From positions 49,448,135-49,512,134 of the forward strand of contig JAWZYU010000010.1 of NCBI GenBank assembly GCA_038380435.1: a DNA stretch of 64,000 nt, in the 5' to 3' direction. Shown here piece after piece: positions 10,439 to 20,046 of this stretch (positions are counted from its first letter, which is position 1; every line of letters starts with the position of its first letter). Origin of the DNA: Ryuthela nishihirai. Lineage: Eukaryota > Arthropoda > Arachnida > Araneae > Heptathelidae. Position numbers and translations under genes: made by a program. The notes below the pieces were generated by a model that had not been told where the DNA came from, did no database searches, and saw only the letters and a list, made by a program, of their open reading frames with translations.

Positions 10439-10720
10439 TCACAATGCAGTACTGTGGGAAGAGTCGAACACACGCTCTTTTAAACAGGAAATACAGACAA
10501 CACCACAAGTGTCTCCCATGGGGTCCTGCAGATGTATCGAGGGACGTATGCCTAACTGGCTGTAGTATTCTTGCATGGAGACATCGGGACTTGTCCCCAG
10601 GGGGTCAAAGTGATGAACGTGCTTTTCTTTCTTGTAAACAGCTATCCAGTGGGTTCCTGGTAGGGAGGACGGTTCAGTATTGTAGATAAACAAGGCTTCT
10701 GACCGGTCGATTCTGCAGGG
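10439..10720 (-). pseudogene. PRO: Polinton adenain-like cysteine protease, N-terminally truncated
   Basis: The readable part contains the catalytic His in PGTHWIAVY, an acidic residue in HHFDPLG, and Gln and Cys in LQDPMGDTCGVVC. This is the order expected of adenovirus-type (C5) maturation proteases, which cut capsid precursors. There is no ATG at the front. The frame is open upstream to a TAA at about 10731, immediately after the truncated major capsid gene in the same reading frame. The protease start and the rest of the capsid gene appear to have been lost in one deletion. About 94 codons remain, against roughly 150-200 in the family. Confidence 0.85.
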
Positions 10721-10729
10721 TAGGCGATG

Positions 10730-11158
10730 TTACCTAAAAGTCGATTGTTTGTCACTTCGCGTGGCATCGGTACCATAATTCAATAGAGTCTCCAGGTAGG
10801 CCCTGTAGGGGTGCAGGGTGTGAGAAGCACTCACTAGGTGTTTGTTGAGGAAGACGTCTACTTGACTGAAGAGGGCGTGGAAGAAATGATTGCAGGCAGC
10901 AATCACTTCCGACGGTGGTGTACCATCGGATTTCACAATTTTCAAGACGAGGCGCAGGTGACAGCAGGATAGATCAATGTAATCATCTGTTCCCTTCACG
11001 ATGAATTCAAGTGGAGCATTACCTTCCAGGGAAGCCACAGGTAAATAATTGACACAGCGGCCTCTTTCCAGTTGAGAGACAGTGGGAGGAACCAGAAACA
11101 GGTCAAGTTCGGAATTGGTATAGTCGCCAGAATCAGCGTGAATTTTCTGAATGCTCAT
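10730..11158 (-). pseudogene. MCP: Polinton major capsid protein, C-terminally truncated
   Basis: ATG at 11158; an in-frame GTG at 11194 lies inside the preceding gene. The opening residues include NSELDLFLVPPT and later FFHALFSQVDVFLNKHLVS and PYRAYLETLLNYG. These are the conserved N-terminal blocks of Polinton double jelly-roll capsid proteins. Only about 142 residues remain where the family has several hundred. The similarity ends abruptly after YGTDATRSDKQS, and a TAA follows within a few codons. The missing part includes most of the first and all of the second jelly roll, so the protein cannot assemble. Confidence 0.9.
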
Positions 11159-11190
11159 GATGAAAACACGTCTTTCACAGTACAGTCTCT

Positions 11191-11541
11191 TCACTTTATG
11201 AACACTAGGTGATAACGACGACGTTTTATCCCTTTTCCACCCTGCAACATGGAACTGGCACGTTGCAATAGGTCTACACCGGCTTCACGCAACCGTGCTT
11301 TGGCAGCCGTTTTGAAGTTTTGCCCCTGGGCCATCTCTAAAACGAATCGTAGCCCACCCTTACATAGGGTGGACAGCGCTGGTCGTACGAGAGGGCTGAT
11401 GAAACGTCCAATAGTGGCAAAGATGCTACCGAGCCCATCACCTCTCTGATAACAAGGGCCCCTGAACACACCCTGCCCAGTTTTGCTCTTGTAGTAGCTC
11501 ACATGGGTGTCTGCAGAAGGGGGAACGAATTTAACCCTCAT
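11191..11541 (-). CDS. Small Gly/Arg-rich Polinton capsid-associated protein
   Basis: Intact 116-residue frame with ATG at 11541, overlapping the end of the penton gene by 11 bases. The middle carries a glycine-rich segment (GDGLGSIFATIGRFISPLV) followed by a predicted amphipathic helix. The C-terminal half is basic (AAKARLREA, GIKRRR). Position and composition match the small protein that regularly sits between penton and MCP genes in Polintons. By analogy with adenovirus pVI or pX it may be a minor internal capsid protein. The analogy is inference from size, charge and location. Confidence 0.65.
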   Translation of the reverse strand: MRVKFVPPSADTHVSYYKSKTGQGVFRGPCYQRGDGLGSIFATIGRFISPLVRPALSTLCKGGLRFVLEMAQGQNFKTAAKARLREAGVDLLQRASSMLQGGKGIKRRRYHLVFIK

Positions 11542-12412
11542 GGCAGAAATGTAACTTGACTAAAACTTTACCGAATTTAAAATGCAGAGGTTCTCCTGTA
11601 TCGATACGAAGGAAGATTCTCACACTCTCAAAACTGTTTCTTGCCAGGGGGTAGTAATCAGGTTGTTGATACACTGCAACAATGGCTTCGTTATTACTGG
11701 TTCTGACGGCAGGGTTAACAACACGCAACAGTTCACCATGAGTATCACCTAACAACTGAGGTGCAATCAGGTCTGAATACAAATAAATACTGTACATTCC
11801 TCTGTTCATATCGATGGAGTACTCACCCATGGCTTTATTCAGTGGAACATCTAATTTAGTGATTCCTAGCATGTCTCTTAATCCGGGGTTCGAAAGAGGA
11901 AATATAATGAAATGTAGTTTGTCTGTATCCATCAACATGGTGTGATCAGCCTGTTGCTTGAAACGGTAAGCTTTTGTCAACTTGTAGGGCATGACCTGGT
12001 TCATTGCATCGAATAATGATTCAGCAGTTTCGTATCGTCCGTGGGGTACCTTTCGTTCGTGGAAACTACCCGGTGGAATCACATAGAAATAACAGTCGTC
12101 ATCTATATCGAATGTTGCAGTATTACACAGTTTGGTAGCAAATCGCTGGTGGATGCGTTTGTCAACTTCTCCCTCTCCGACACACAGAAGCCTGCTGAAA
12201 TTCGTTTTAGGGAACATTAAACCGTATCCCTCACTCGGTTTGAATACCCAGTAACCACTGTTATAGGACACCATTATTTCTTTGGGCAGCTGTGTGGAGA
12301 GGTGAGACAACAGTTCCATTCGTGTTATTCTGCCAGGTTTAAGCTTGATTTTCCAGTATTCTTCAAAGGGAGTAGGAGCATAATATTCATACGTGTCATT
12401 AGAACCGTCCAC
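11531..12412 (-). CDS. mCP: Polinton penton-type minor capsid protein
   Basis: A 293-codon open frame, similar in length to other Polinton minor capsid proteins (single jelly roll, icosahedral vertices). The C-terminal half contains the hallmark blocks YSIYLYSDLIAPQLLGDT and LLRVVNPAV, then FESVRIFLRIDTGEP and KVLVKLHF, which lie in the jelly-roll strands. The N-terminal half has PFEEYWKIKLKPGRITRMEL. No ATG exists at the front: the first in-frame candidate is GTG at 12412 and a TGA follows at 12427-12425. The original start may be mutated or supplied by a spliced leader exon. Otherwise the reading frame is undamaged. Confidence 0.85.
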   Translation of the reverse strand: MDGSNDTYEYYAPTPFEEYWKIKLKPGRITRMELLSHLSTQLPKEIMVSYNSGYWVFKPSEGYGLMFPKTNFSRLLCVGEGEVDKRIHQRFATKLCNTATFDIDDDCYFYVIPPGSFHERKVPHGRYETAESLFDAMNQVMPYKLTKAYRFKQQADHTMLMDTDKLHFIIFPLSNPGLRDMLGITKLDVPLNKAMGEYSIDMNRGMYSIYLYSDLIAPQLLGDTHGELLRVVNPAVRTSNNEAIVAVYQQPDYYPLARNSFESVRIFLRIDTGEPLHFKFGKVLVKLHFCHEG

Positions 12413-12556
12413 ATTTGTACCAGCTCATGGGTAAGTGAACTTCTGCTAGTCCCACTTTCCATTTCCCACTTAGTCTTAGGGGTTGTGCTAGACGAACTGT
12501 GAAATCACTCTGTGAATTGTTTGGGTAAATATTCTGACTAGCCGTGGAGGGTAAGG
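12413..12556. other. Intergenic gap between integrase and penton genes
   Basis: A 144-bp spacer, the largest among the minus-strand Polinton genes. It could hold a promoter for the capsid block, but no clear TATA box is visible. Confidence 0.35.
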
Positions 12557-13703
12557 TCAGGTAGAAACTATCCATTTTTTAGGAATCCACGAAGCTTTGG
12601 GGTAACCGCGAAATTTGACCAATTCCTTGTGACCTTTTCTCTCGATTATTTTCTCAACAGTGTAAAGTTCGGGTTTGGTTACTTTTTGAAGTTCCGATTT
12701 ATAGAATGTGCCCTTCAATACTTCTCCCTTGGAATCCTGTATGACGTATACAGGGGGCTGACGTTGTAACACCTTGTCGACTATAAAAATTTCTTTGGTC
12801 CACAAATGCGTACCTGCCATCTTGAAGGGTACTTTTAGACCGGCTAGTCGAACCGTGTCCCCCACTTTAAATGCTGGTTTTTCTTTCACTATGGCAGTAC
12901 TGCGGTAGAGTCGAACCCACACAACGTCTTCATTGTGTAAGGTCACGTCCTTGAGAGCCATATCGTGTGCAGTGTGAACTGTGGCATTGTAACCTCTTAC
13001 AACACGTTGTAGCACGTCCAAGTACTGGTAGGTGTTGTTGCGTGTATAATATCTCCCCAGTCTCTCGTGCAGAGTGCGATTCCATCTCTCCACTAAAGCT
13101 GCTTTTTTGTCAGAGTAGGTGATGAAGAATCGAATACCTTTCTTTTTCAGGAATTTCTGGAACACTCTGTTGGTAAATTCAGTACCTTGATCCGTATTTA
13201 AATTCATGGGAGATCGTCCCTTGGAAAGGATTTTTTTGAAAGCTGACACAAATTCTTTCCCTGTTTTAGCCTTCATAGGCACCGCCCACCCATACCCCGA
13301 GAACACATCGATGACCGTTAATATGTAGCGATAACCGTCATTGAAGCGAATTAGATTTTTCACAACTATGAGATCGGCTTGCCATTGTTCGGCTAACCCT
13401 GTGACGTAAACTTTGTTACGGGGGGAACTTTCTGCGAACAGGTCTATGTAGCGTGTAGGCGGGTTGCTTTTCTAACCATTCTCGGACGAGTTTGAGCGGC
13501 AGTCCCGTATTCTGCACTAACTTTTTTACACTACCGAATCCTACTCTTTCAGGGTCGAAGTAATGGGACTCCAAAGTTTTGTTTTCTGCTGCACCCAGAC
13601 GTCGTATCCCACCAGGTTTTGTTATTGATGTAACGAAAGTGTAATACCTGTAACTGTAGGAATGTCGCCTATAAACTGTCTGATGTCCACTGTTAAGTTG
13701 CAC
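12557..13703 (-). pseudogene. INT: Polinton retroviral-type DDE integrase with chromodomain, frameshifted
   Basis: The integrase would insert element ends at 6-bp staggered cuts. The N-terminal part (13600-13420) has the conserved LVREWLEKQPAYTLHRPVRR block. After a frameshift the catalytic core follows: Asp in TVIDVFSGYGW, Asp in NTDQGTEFTN and Glu in ALVERWNRTLHERL. An SH3-like segment includes FKVGDTVRLAG. The tail, ending YTVEKIIERKGHKELVKFRG then SWIPKKW, is a chromodomain of the kind reported in Polinton integrases. The break is in a C run at about 13418-13424: the N-terminal part terminates at 13416 and the core continues in another frame upstream of its first GTG (13363). The true start upstream of 13600 is uncertain because it overlaps the next gene. 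Confidence 0.9.
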
Positions 13704-13855
13704 ACTCGAATTTTGTATTCACTGCCTAAAGCTTTTGAATCCCCACACTGAATATTTTTACTAGGAGCCACAAGTTCTAATACAAGCACCACTATCGTTA
13801 ACACTGTTATGATTACACTTCCAACACTAGCTAACACCTTCTTTCTCCTATCCAT
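13622..13855 (-). CDS. Small single-TM Polinton protein, unknown
   Basis: ATG at 13855, 77 residues. After a short basic start (MDRRKKV) comes one long hydrophobic segment, SVIITVLTIVVLVLEL (residues about 13-28). A 45-residue tail has two cysteines. The topology is that of a type II or signal-anchored membrane protein. The 3' part overlaps the possible N-terminus of the integrase in another frame. No homologue is recognised. It could be a remnant or a real small membrane protein of the element. Confidence 0.45.
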   Translation of the reverse strand: MDRRKKVLASVGSVIITVLTIVVLVLELVAPSKNIQCGDSKALGSEYKIRVCNLTVDIRQFIGDIPTVTGITLSLHQ

Positions 13856-13909
13856 ACCAAGACAAAAATGACATAGGATGAAAAGACAGACACATTATAT
13901 GGGTTACAA

Positions 13910-14707
13910 TTATTTATTTAATTTATACATTTCATTTTTTGCCTCGTCGACAGTAGCATTATATTTCAGAATACACACAAATCCAGAATCTACAAAATTC
14001 AACAGACCTCGTTTCCAGGTCGTATCCACAAATACCTGTGCCAAGGCGTTAATGTCCAAGTCACCAGACCACCTTACGATGGTCACTATTTTTTCTTCGG
14101 GTTGAAGTCCATCTAACGGAATCAGGCATGTTAGTTCTTGTCGGAAAATGTCCACCAACAGCGGGTAAACACACTCAGGGCCGTCGAAAATAGGACCCAA
14201 CAGGAAGGGTAGAACTGATTCTGAATGTTCTATAATAGCAGTACGGAGATGGTGATCTTTGAGAGTTCCACACACGTTATGCACAACACGCATCACTTTG
14301 TCTACGTGGATAGCCAGCGTGAACCACTGCGAAGCATTCAGCGTTATACAGCGTCTCACAACACGGAACTGTAGAGTTCTTTGGTCAGCTGATTCTTTGA
14401 TGAAGTCAACACAGCATTCACCACCTACATTGCGATACATGTAGGCACGCAAACCAGGCATCACGTGCCATGTCTGTTGATTGGAAACGATTTTCACTTT
14501 GTCCTCTATGTGGGGCACCGTGGCACACAAAGTCTCCCATTCAGGTATGGAGAGGGTAACCCCCACAGGTGTAGGGTAGATGAGTTCACCATTTTCATAT
14601 TTCTTGTAGCGACGTACGTGCAGAGAAAACTTATTTTTGAACAGCGAAGGCACGACATAAACATATTCACCAAGACACCACGCATCTGGATTGCTAGAAT
14701 GCAACAT
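13910..14707 (-). CDS. PC4-like ssDNA-binding protein of the Polinton, tandem domains
   Basis: The first ATG is 14707 (a TTG lies two codons upstream), giving 265 residues with an intact frame. Residues about 15-70 resemble the transcription cofactor PC4/p15 fold: a short strand YVYVVPSLF, a strand with FSLHVRRY, then the signature-like GVTLSIPEWETL followed by a helix. A similar pattern recurs at about 120-150 (LQFRVVRRCITLNASQWFTL), suggesting two copies. PC4-family domains bind single-stranded DNA, which would suit a protein-primed replicon that exposes single strands. It is the outermost gene on the right, adjacent to the TIR. The domain call is by eye and the function is inferred. Confidence 0.6.
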   Translation of the reverse strand: MLHSSNPDAWCLGEYVYVVPSLFKNKFSLHVRRYKKYENGELIYPTPVGVTLSIPEWETLCATVPHIEDKVKIVSNQQTWHVMPGLRAYMYRNVGGECCVDFIKESADQRTLQFRVVRRCITLNASQWFTLAIHVDKVMRVVHNVCGTLKDHHLRTAIIEHSESVLPFLLGPIFDGPECVYPLLVDIFRQELTCLIPLDGLQPEEKIVTIVRWSGDLDINALAQVFVDTTWKRGLLNFVDSGFVCILKYNATVDEAKNEMYKLNK

Positions 14708-14779
14708 GAACAATGACGCACTCGAGGGTTGCCACTATTTAACGTGGGAAAGCAGCGCCACCTAGGGCGCACCAATCAG

Positions 14780-14830
14780 GACCCGTAGTTTTACCAGGAA
14801 ATATAATAAGCCAATAGGAGACGATTGGAC
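14780..14830 (-). promoter_or_regulatory. Possible promoter of the Polinton minus-strand cluster
   Basis: On the minus strand, CTTATTATATTT (about 14800-14811) lies roughly 95 bases before the ATG at 14707, a TATA-like position. The match is weak and not unique in this A/T-rich DNA. Confidence 0.3.
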
Positions 14831-14889
14831 TTTGTAATTATTTATGAGGATTGCATCATCCCTTTCTGCGAGGGGTTGCCACCAAAGTT

Positions 14890-15563
14890 TTGTAATTATT
14901 TTGAGACTTGCATCATCCGGTCGTTGCCATCCCAAAATTTAGCTGGACTTGGAAAATGAACGTGGGTACCAAGGGAGTTTGTGAAGTTTAATAAAGGGAG
15001 CTTTTGATAAGGGGAGGAAATTTTAATAAAGGAGGGTGTTTAATAAAGGGGAAGGAATTTTAATAAAGGAGGTGTTTAATAAAGGGGAGGGAATTTTAAT
15101 AAAGGGGGTGGAACTTTTGATAAGGAGCTTTTTAATGAGGAGGGAGTCTGGGAATAATTACGACTAAAATAGAGGGTTTTTTCTAAAAATAGTACTCAGT
15201 CTACACAATAGATGGCGCCAGGGGTTAAATGGTTGGGGGAAATTTTTAATGGGGGCAGTCAAAAACTGGGAAATTAGAGCTAAAATAGGGGTTTTTTCTA
15301 AGAATAGTACTCCTCATAGTCATCAGATGGCGCCACGGGTTAAATGGGGGAAAGGAAGGGGGTTTTAATAAAGGAGGAGGAATTTTTAATAAAGGGGTTT
15401 TTAATGAAGGGGAATTAATTAATTGTTAATTAGGAATTATTAATCATGAATTATTAATTATGAATATTAATAAGGATGGCGTGCCCGGAAGTGGGCGTGG
15501 CTTGTGACGTCATAGGAGGAAAGCACAGTCCGTGCGGGTACCGTGGATGTACTTGATACTACT
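14890..15563. repeat. Polinton right terminal inverted repeat
   Basis: Reverse complement of the left TIR, with AAATTTAGCTGGACTTGG near its inner end and CTTGATACTACT at its outer end. It is about 670 bp and lacks both the SINE and the sub-repeat expansions of the left arm. Confidence 0.9.
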
Positions 15564-15594
15564 GGCAATGTCAAATTTTAATCAATCACTATAA

Positions 15595-15700
15595 GACAAT
15601 AAATTTCCCCCTTAAGTAGCCTCTTGCGACAGACGTCTGACAAGAGTCTGTCGGTTTAATACGCCATAGATATCTCTGAGGAATGCAACACTTCAGCAGA
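15595..15700 (-). mobile_element. Diverged SINE family B fragment
   Basis: Matches the family B 3' half (AATTTCCCCCTTAAGTAGC, GTCTGACAAGAGTCTGTC) with many substitutions. It stops before the tRNA-like region and is the oldest B copy in the window. Confidence 0.65.
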
Positions 15701-15837
15701 AAGACCACACAAAGAAAGAAACCGCCAGAAACGAATTCATTCCTGAAAGTTGAGTAGGAATTTAGAGGAAAATGTTCTTTTCTTCCTTTATCTATCTCCA
15801 GACCCATTTCTGAAAAGATGCTAATATTCATTACAAC

Positions 15838-16085
15838 CAGTCCCATATCTAGAAAAAATAAAAAGAGAGGAGGGAGGGCGTCGCAATCGAGGCGGGATAG
15901 CTAAGAGACTTGATTTCCATTGCGGCGTAACATCTTTCCCTTCGTTTTAGAAGTTTTCAAAAAATCTCATGAAAAACGTGGGAAGCAAGCACATGTTTAA
16001 CCATTTTTGGCCTCCATTACTTTTACTAGCATTCTCAAAGGGGAGGCCAGGGCCCCCTTATCTTCCCCCTCCAGATCCGCCCCTG
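15838..16085. mobile_element. hAT-like MITE (248 bp)
   Basis: Ends are CAGTCCCATATCTAG and CAGATCCGCCCCTG. The flanking 8-mers ATTACAAC (15830-15837) and ATTGCAAC (16086-16093) differ at one base, as expected of an aged 8-bp duplication. There is no ORF. Related copies lie at 19782-20029, 20047-20688 and, partially, 2020-2095. Confidence 0.8.
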
Positions 16086-16093
16086 ATTGCAAC

Positions 16094-16382
16094 TGTTTTC
16101 CAGCCACATTCATTTAAATAGAAATAATGGACTGCTCGCTGCCAACGAAATAGGGTGCCTAACAAATCTAAAATTTCGTGTCGTGAATGGGCGGCAATAC
16201 GAACAACAAAAATGTTCGTTTTTCAAGGAGGAAACTTTTTTTATCATTTTCGAATTTTAATGCCCTCTAACGGTGGAAATACAAAGGAATTAAAAATTCC
16301 AAAATGCCAATAGTAATTGTTTTCTGGTACGTATTGAACGAAGAAAATATTCTTCAGTTCTCTCTTAAAACGGGAGCGTTTT
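16094..16382. other. Unassigned A/T-rich spacer
   Basis: No gene, repeat or RNA recognised. Confidence 0.4.
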
Positions 16383-16396
16383 CCAGCCACCCACCT

Positions 16397-16777
16397 GGCG
16401 GGGGTGGCTCAGTCGGTAGCGCGCCAGGCTCGTAATCTGTAGTTCCCAGGTTCGAGTCCCAGCTGGGTCAGCGTTGAGATTTATCTCCGCAAAATTCCCC
16501 GCCCTGCCCACGGTCAGTAGGGGACACCGATGGGCTTGGAAAGGCCGCCGCCCGTCGGATGGGACGTTAAGCCGTGGCCCCGTGTGCGGGAGAGACATAC
16601 CCTGTGCATGTTAAAGAACACGCTGGATGGCCTTGACGGGAGGCTACCATTTGTCGCCCAACAGCTGTTCCAGTGTGTCCCCTCCCCAAACCTTCTCTGA
16701 GCCTTCGTGGTCTATATGACCTGGCCATTTAACCCATGGTGTGCAAAAAAGTGCCGCTCAGAGGTAAAAAACCCAAC
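16397..16777 (+). mobile_element. SINE family A, full length
   Basis: Flanked by a perfect 14-bp duplication CCAGCCACCCACCT (16383-16396 and 16778-16791). The head, with A box GTGGCTCAGTCGG and B box GGTTCGAGTCC, is intact. Confidence 0.95.
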
Positions 16778-16791
16778 CCAGCCACCCACCT

Positions 16792-17499
16792 CTTGTCCAG
16801 CCTCCCCGCTCACACCACCACTCAGGAGAAAGAAGCAAGTTAGTGCTCTCCATGTAATTAAACATCATACTTTAATACCAAAATTTGAAATTTTATTCCC
16901 AAATAAAAAAACGTCGTAATACTCGTTAAAAGTTTTGATTATTTCACCTTTTAGGGTGGCAATTCTTAATGGAAGATTTGGAATGTGAATTGTAATATTT
17001 TATTAGTACCCATTCAGAACAGAATAATTTTACATTCATCTATTACAGCAAAAGAACTAAATGTTTGCAGATAGACAGACAAAGGGCGGACAGACAGATA
17101 ACAAAGTGAAAACCATACTATTGTTTTAAGAAAAAGGAACAAGCCAAAAAACGCAAAATAGCACTTTTAAAAATCTTTTTATTGATTACCTAATCTCTTA
17201 TAAAGAACTTCACTACTTATAAAGAAAATAATATGCAAATAGAGTTAGAATACAGGAAAAATCCACCGCGCCGATTCTATGCTCTAAATTGGGATTGTAC
17301 GGCGCCATTTCCGTACATAATATGTTTTCCTGTTTCCTCCTTTCCTTCGAAACATCATTAATCCGGAAGGAATAACATCCGTTTAGATTTTCCTCCATGA
17401 TCATATCAATGCACTTCAGGAACAGTTTTTAGGTACAGATTACATGGTTTTGATTCGTTTGAAAAATAAACACATTTTTTTTAAATGGAGTAACTGAGA
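16792..17499. other. Unassigned A/T-rich stretch
   Basis: No recognisable coding region. Short open frames lack motifs. Confidence 0.4.
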
Positions 17500-17650
17500 G
17501 CCGTGTGGTGAGTGCGCTTGGCTACTGATTTAATGCATCTGGGTTCGAGCCCAGGTAAAAAGCATAGGCACGTATGTTGTCTTTCTACTGGGTTCTCATA
17601 GACTTTGTGTATGGCGCATTATACTGAAAGGCGCCTATCAGATTATGTTT
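17500..17650 (+). mobile_element. Diverged SINE family B copy
   Basis: The head (GAGTGCGCTTGGCTACTGAT, then GGGTTCGAGCCCAGG) is recognisable. The body is about 25% diverged by eye, and the 3' end is lost near 17650 where the next SINE inserted. Confidence 0.7.
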
Positions 17651-17663
17651 TACCTTCATATTT

Positions 17664-18045
17664 GGGGCGGGGGTGGCTCAGTCAGTTGCGCGCCAGGTTC
17701 GTAATCTGCAGTACCCAGGTTTGAGTCCCAACTGGGTCAGCGTTGAGACTTATCTCCGCAAAACTTCCCGCCCTGTCCACGGTCAGTAGGGGACACCGAT
17801 GGGCTTGGAAAGGCCGCTGTCCGTCGGATGGGACGTTAAGCCGTGGACCCGTGTGCGAGAGAGCCATATCCTATGCACGTTAAAGAGCACGTTGGATGGT
17901 ATTGACGGGAGGCTACCATCTGTCTCCCAACAGCTGTTCCAGTGGGTCCCCTCCTCAAACCTTCTCTGAGCCTTCGGGGTCCTTGTGACCTGGCCATTTT
18001 GCCCATGGTGTGCAAAAAAGTGCCGCTCAGAGGTAAAACAACCCA
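17664..18045 (+). mobile_element. SINE family A, full length
   Basis: Target duplication ACCTTCATATTT at 17652-17663 and 18046-18057. It shares AACTTCCCGCC, GGACCCGTGTG and CCATATCCTATGCACG with the copy at 47206, which suggests a subfamily. Confidence 0.93.
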
Positions 18046-18057
18046 ACCTTCATATTT

Positions 18058-19125
18058 TGTATTTAAACTTGTAGTTTTTTTTCCTTCGCCACGAATCTTT
18101 CACACTCATTGTTAAACATTTATTGGTTCTTGTTGTTTTGTTTTTCATAACCTATTGTTTTACATGTTTGTTGATATTTTATATCAAAAATAATAGTAAT
18201 AGCTTTATTTATGTTTTAATATGTTTATATACTTAAAATAACCATTAAGCCTTATTGCGTGCCAGCAGGATTCCTCTCAGGCATATGACAGGTTAATTAA
18301 AGAATAATGTGGAAAATAAACACATAATTAAAAGCTGAAAACTGAACAAGAACATTAAAAGAAACATGAATTAAATAAAACACATACAAGAAAAATTAAA
18401 CACATATATAAAAATAAATCTATACAATAACGAATTATAAACACTATTCTGCAAGCTCTATTATTAACAAGATTATCACCTATTGTACAAGTATCATTTA
18501 ATACTAATATTGTAGTTGCTTAAAACAATGCCTGATATGGGATAGGACTTTTCAAATATTTATATCTAATAACAATTTCAAAATTTTTGTTCTAATTTCT
18601 GAGAACGTGCTCAGGTATAGCAGATCTCTCGGTATAGAATGAAAAACTTTGGGTATTTGATAAGAAATTCCAGCTTTAACATGATTATTGTGAAAAATTG
18701 ATTCGACAAAATAATTTTCGCACTTTCTCCTTAAATTAATTACATGCAAAATTTTCTTCTTATTTTAATTTTTAAAGTGATTTTTAATGATAGTTGCATA
18801 AATATATAACAAATCAACTGATAAAACGTTCAGATAATGAAAACTATCGGCAATTTGGTCTTCATTAATTACATGTTTATCACTTGGTTTTAAATCTGTG
18901 GATTCCATGTCTTTTTTATTCTTTGGGACATAACAGTCTCAGTTTCTGGTGAGCCATAAAACCCAAACAAACAACACTTACACTTAATGGTTTATTATAA
19001 ATGAGTGATAATTTTTTCTATAGACAAAAACCGGGACATTTTCTTAAATGTTTTTTCACAGCTTCGAAACTGGTGCAATTTTTTTTTGAATTACCCCTCT
19101 TGTACTTCAAAATGAAAAAAAATAT
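18058..19125 (-). other. A/T-rich region, possible LINE 3' remnant
   Basis: The minus-strand frame at 18749-18552 (HVINLRRKCENYFVESIF, later YQIPKVFHSIPRDLLYLS) resembles the C-terminal tails of non-LTR retrotransposon polyproteins. The match is weak and no reverse transcriptase motif is present. The rest is unassigned. Confidence 0.3.
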
Positions 19126-19129
19126 AAAA

Positions 19130-19375
19130 TAAATAAATAAATACCCCCTCAAGCAGCTGCTTGCCACAGAGGTCTGAGAGGAGCCTGTCAGTTTACATGC
19201 CATAGTAGAAGTTTACCCCCTCAAGCAGCTGCTTGCCACAGAGGTCTGAGAGGAGCCTGTCAGTTTACATGCCATAGTAGAAGGTCTGAGAGGATGGCAG
19301 GATCTCAGCAGAGAAACAACACACACAACCATGCCTTACCCGGGGCTCGAACCCAGGTCCCTTAGATCAGTATTC
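19130..19375 (-). mobile_element. SINE family B with internal 72-bp duplication
   Basis: The 3' segment from TACCCCCTCAAGCAGCTGC to CATGCCATAGTAGAAG is present twice in tandem, starting at 19142 and 19214. The tRNA-like end is at about 19330-19375 and stops before the A box. Confidence 0.88.
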
Positions 19376-19780
19376 AAGTATAAATTCAAGTTCCTATCTA
19401 TATTATAAAGGGATTTTGAACAATCAAATAATTCAATTAATTAAAATTACAGCTCGAAACTGCAATAAAATCGCTAATCGTTATAAAAATATATTTCGCA
19501 CCATATTCGTTTTACAAAACACGAGTGATGTCAATTAAAGGTTTGTACATTAACTGACCATTGTTATTAATTAACAAGCCATTGCTGTCGGTTAAGTGAC
19601 CATTTTTTAAAATAATATAATGTCCCATTTCTCACTCATACTACGTTGTTGTAATCTACGATTGAAATTGCATTTACATTTTTTTACAACGCGGCAAATT
19701 TTAAAACGATTACAAGTAGAACGTTTTTTAACATCTTTCTGGACACCAGGACAAAGGATTGAAATCCTTTATACGTCCGA
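19376..19780. other. Unassigned A/T-rich spacer
   Basis: Nothing recognised beyond low-complexity A/T sequence. Confidence 0.4.
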
Positions 19781-19781
19781 C

Positions 19782-20029
19782 CAGGCCCGTATCTAGAAAG
19801 AAAAAAAAAAGGGGGGGGGGGAAGCAACGTAATCGAGTCGGTAAAATGAGAGACCAAGAGACTGGATTTAAATGGCAGTGTAACATTTCCTTCTTCGTTT
19901 AAGAGGTTTTAAAAAAAAAACATGAAAAATGCGCGATACATGGGACAGCCACCCTAATTGTAAAGCATTCTTGCAAATAAGTGGGGGGGGGGAAATACTC
20001 TTCCCACTCCATCCCCTAATCTGACTCTG
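19782..20029. mobile_element. hAT-like MITE related to 15838-16085
   Basis: Starts CAGGCCCGTATCTAGAAAG and ends near CTAATCTGACTCTG. The interior shares GAGACCAAGAGACTGGATTT and TAACATTTCCTTCTTCGTTT with the inverted neighbour copy. The target duplication is not clear. Confidence 0.6.
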
Positions 20030-20046
20030 CATAACACCGTCGGGAG

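Larger units (their letters stand above)
2156..15569. mobile_element. Polinton/Maverick DNA transposon, degenerate (element 2162-15563)
   Basis: The 13,402-bp element starts AGTAGTATCAAGTAC and ends GTACTTGATACTACT. It is flanked by perfect 6-bp direct repeats GGCAAT at 2156-2161 and 15564-15569, the target duplication length and AG...CT end type known for Polintons. Long terminal inverted repeats are present. Gene content is diagnostic: protein-primed PolB, retroviral-type integrase, FtsK/HerA-like packaging ATPase, adenain-like protease, double jelly-roll major capsid and penton-type minor capsid proteins. PolB is on the plus strand and the others on the minus strand, converging near 8.0-9.2 kb. 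Several core genes carry stops, frameshifts or deletions, so this is a non-autonomous fossil. Polintons usually run 15-20 kb, so internal loss is expected and is seen at the MCP-protease junction. Confidence 0.97.

Noticed and set aside
10375..10689. Plus-strand 104-codon frame opposite the protease and ATPase
   Set aside because: It is antisense to recognisable protease motifs and therefore a shadow.
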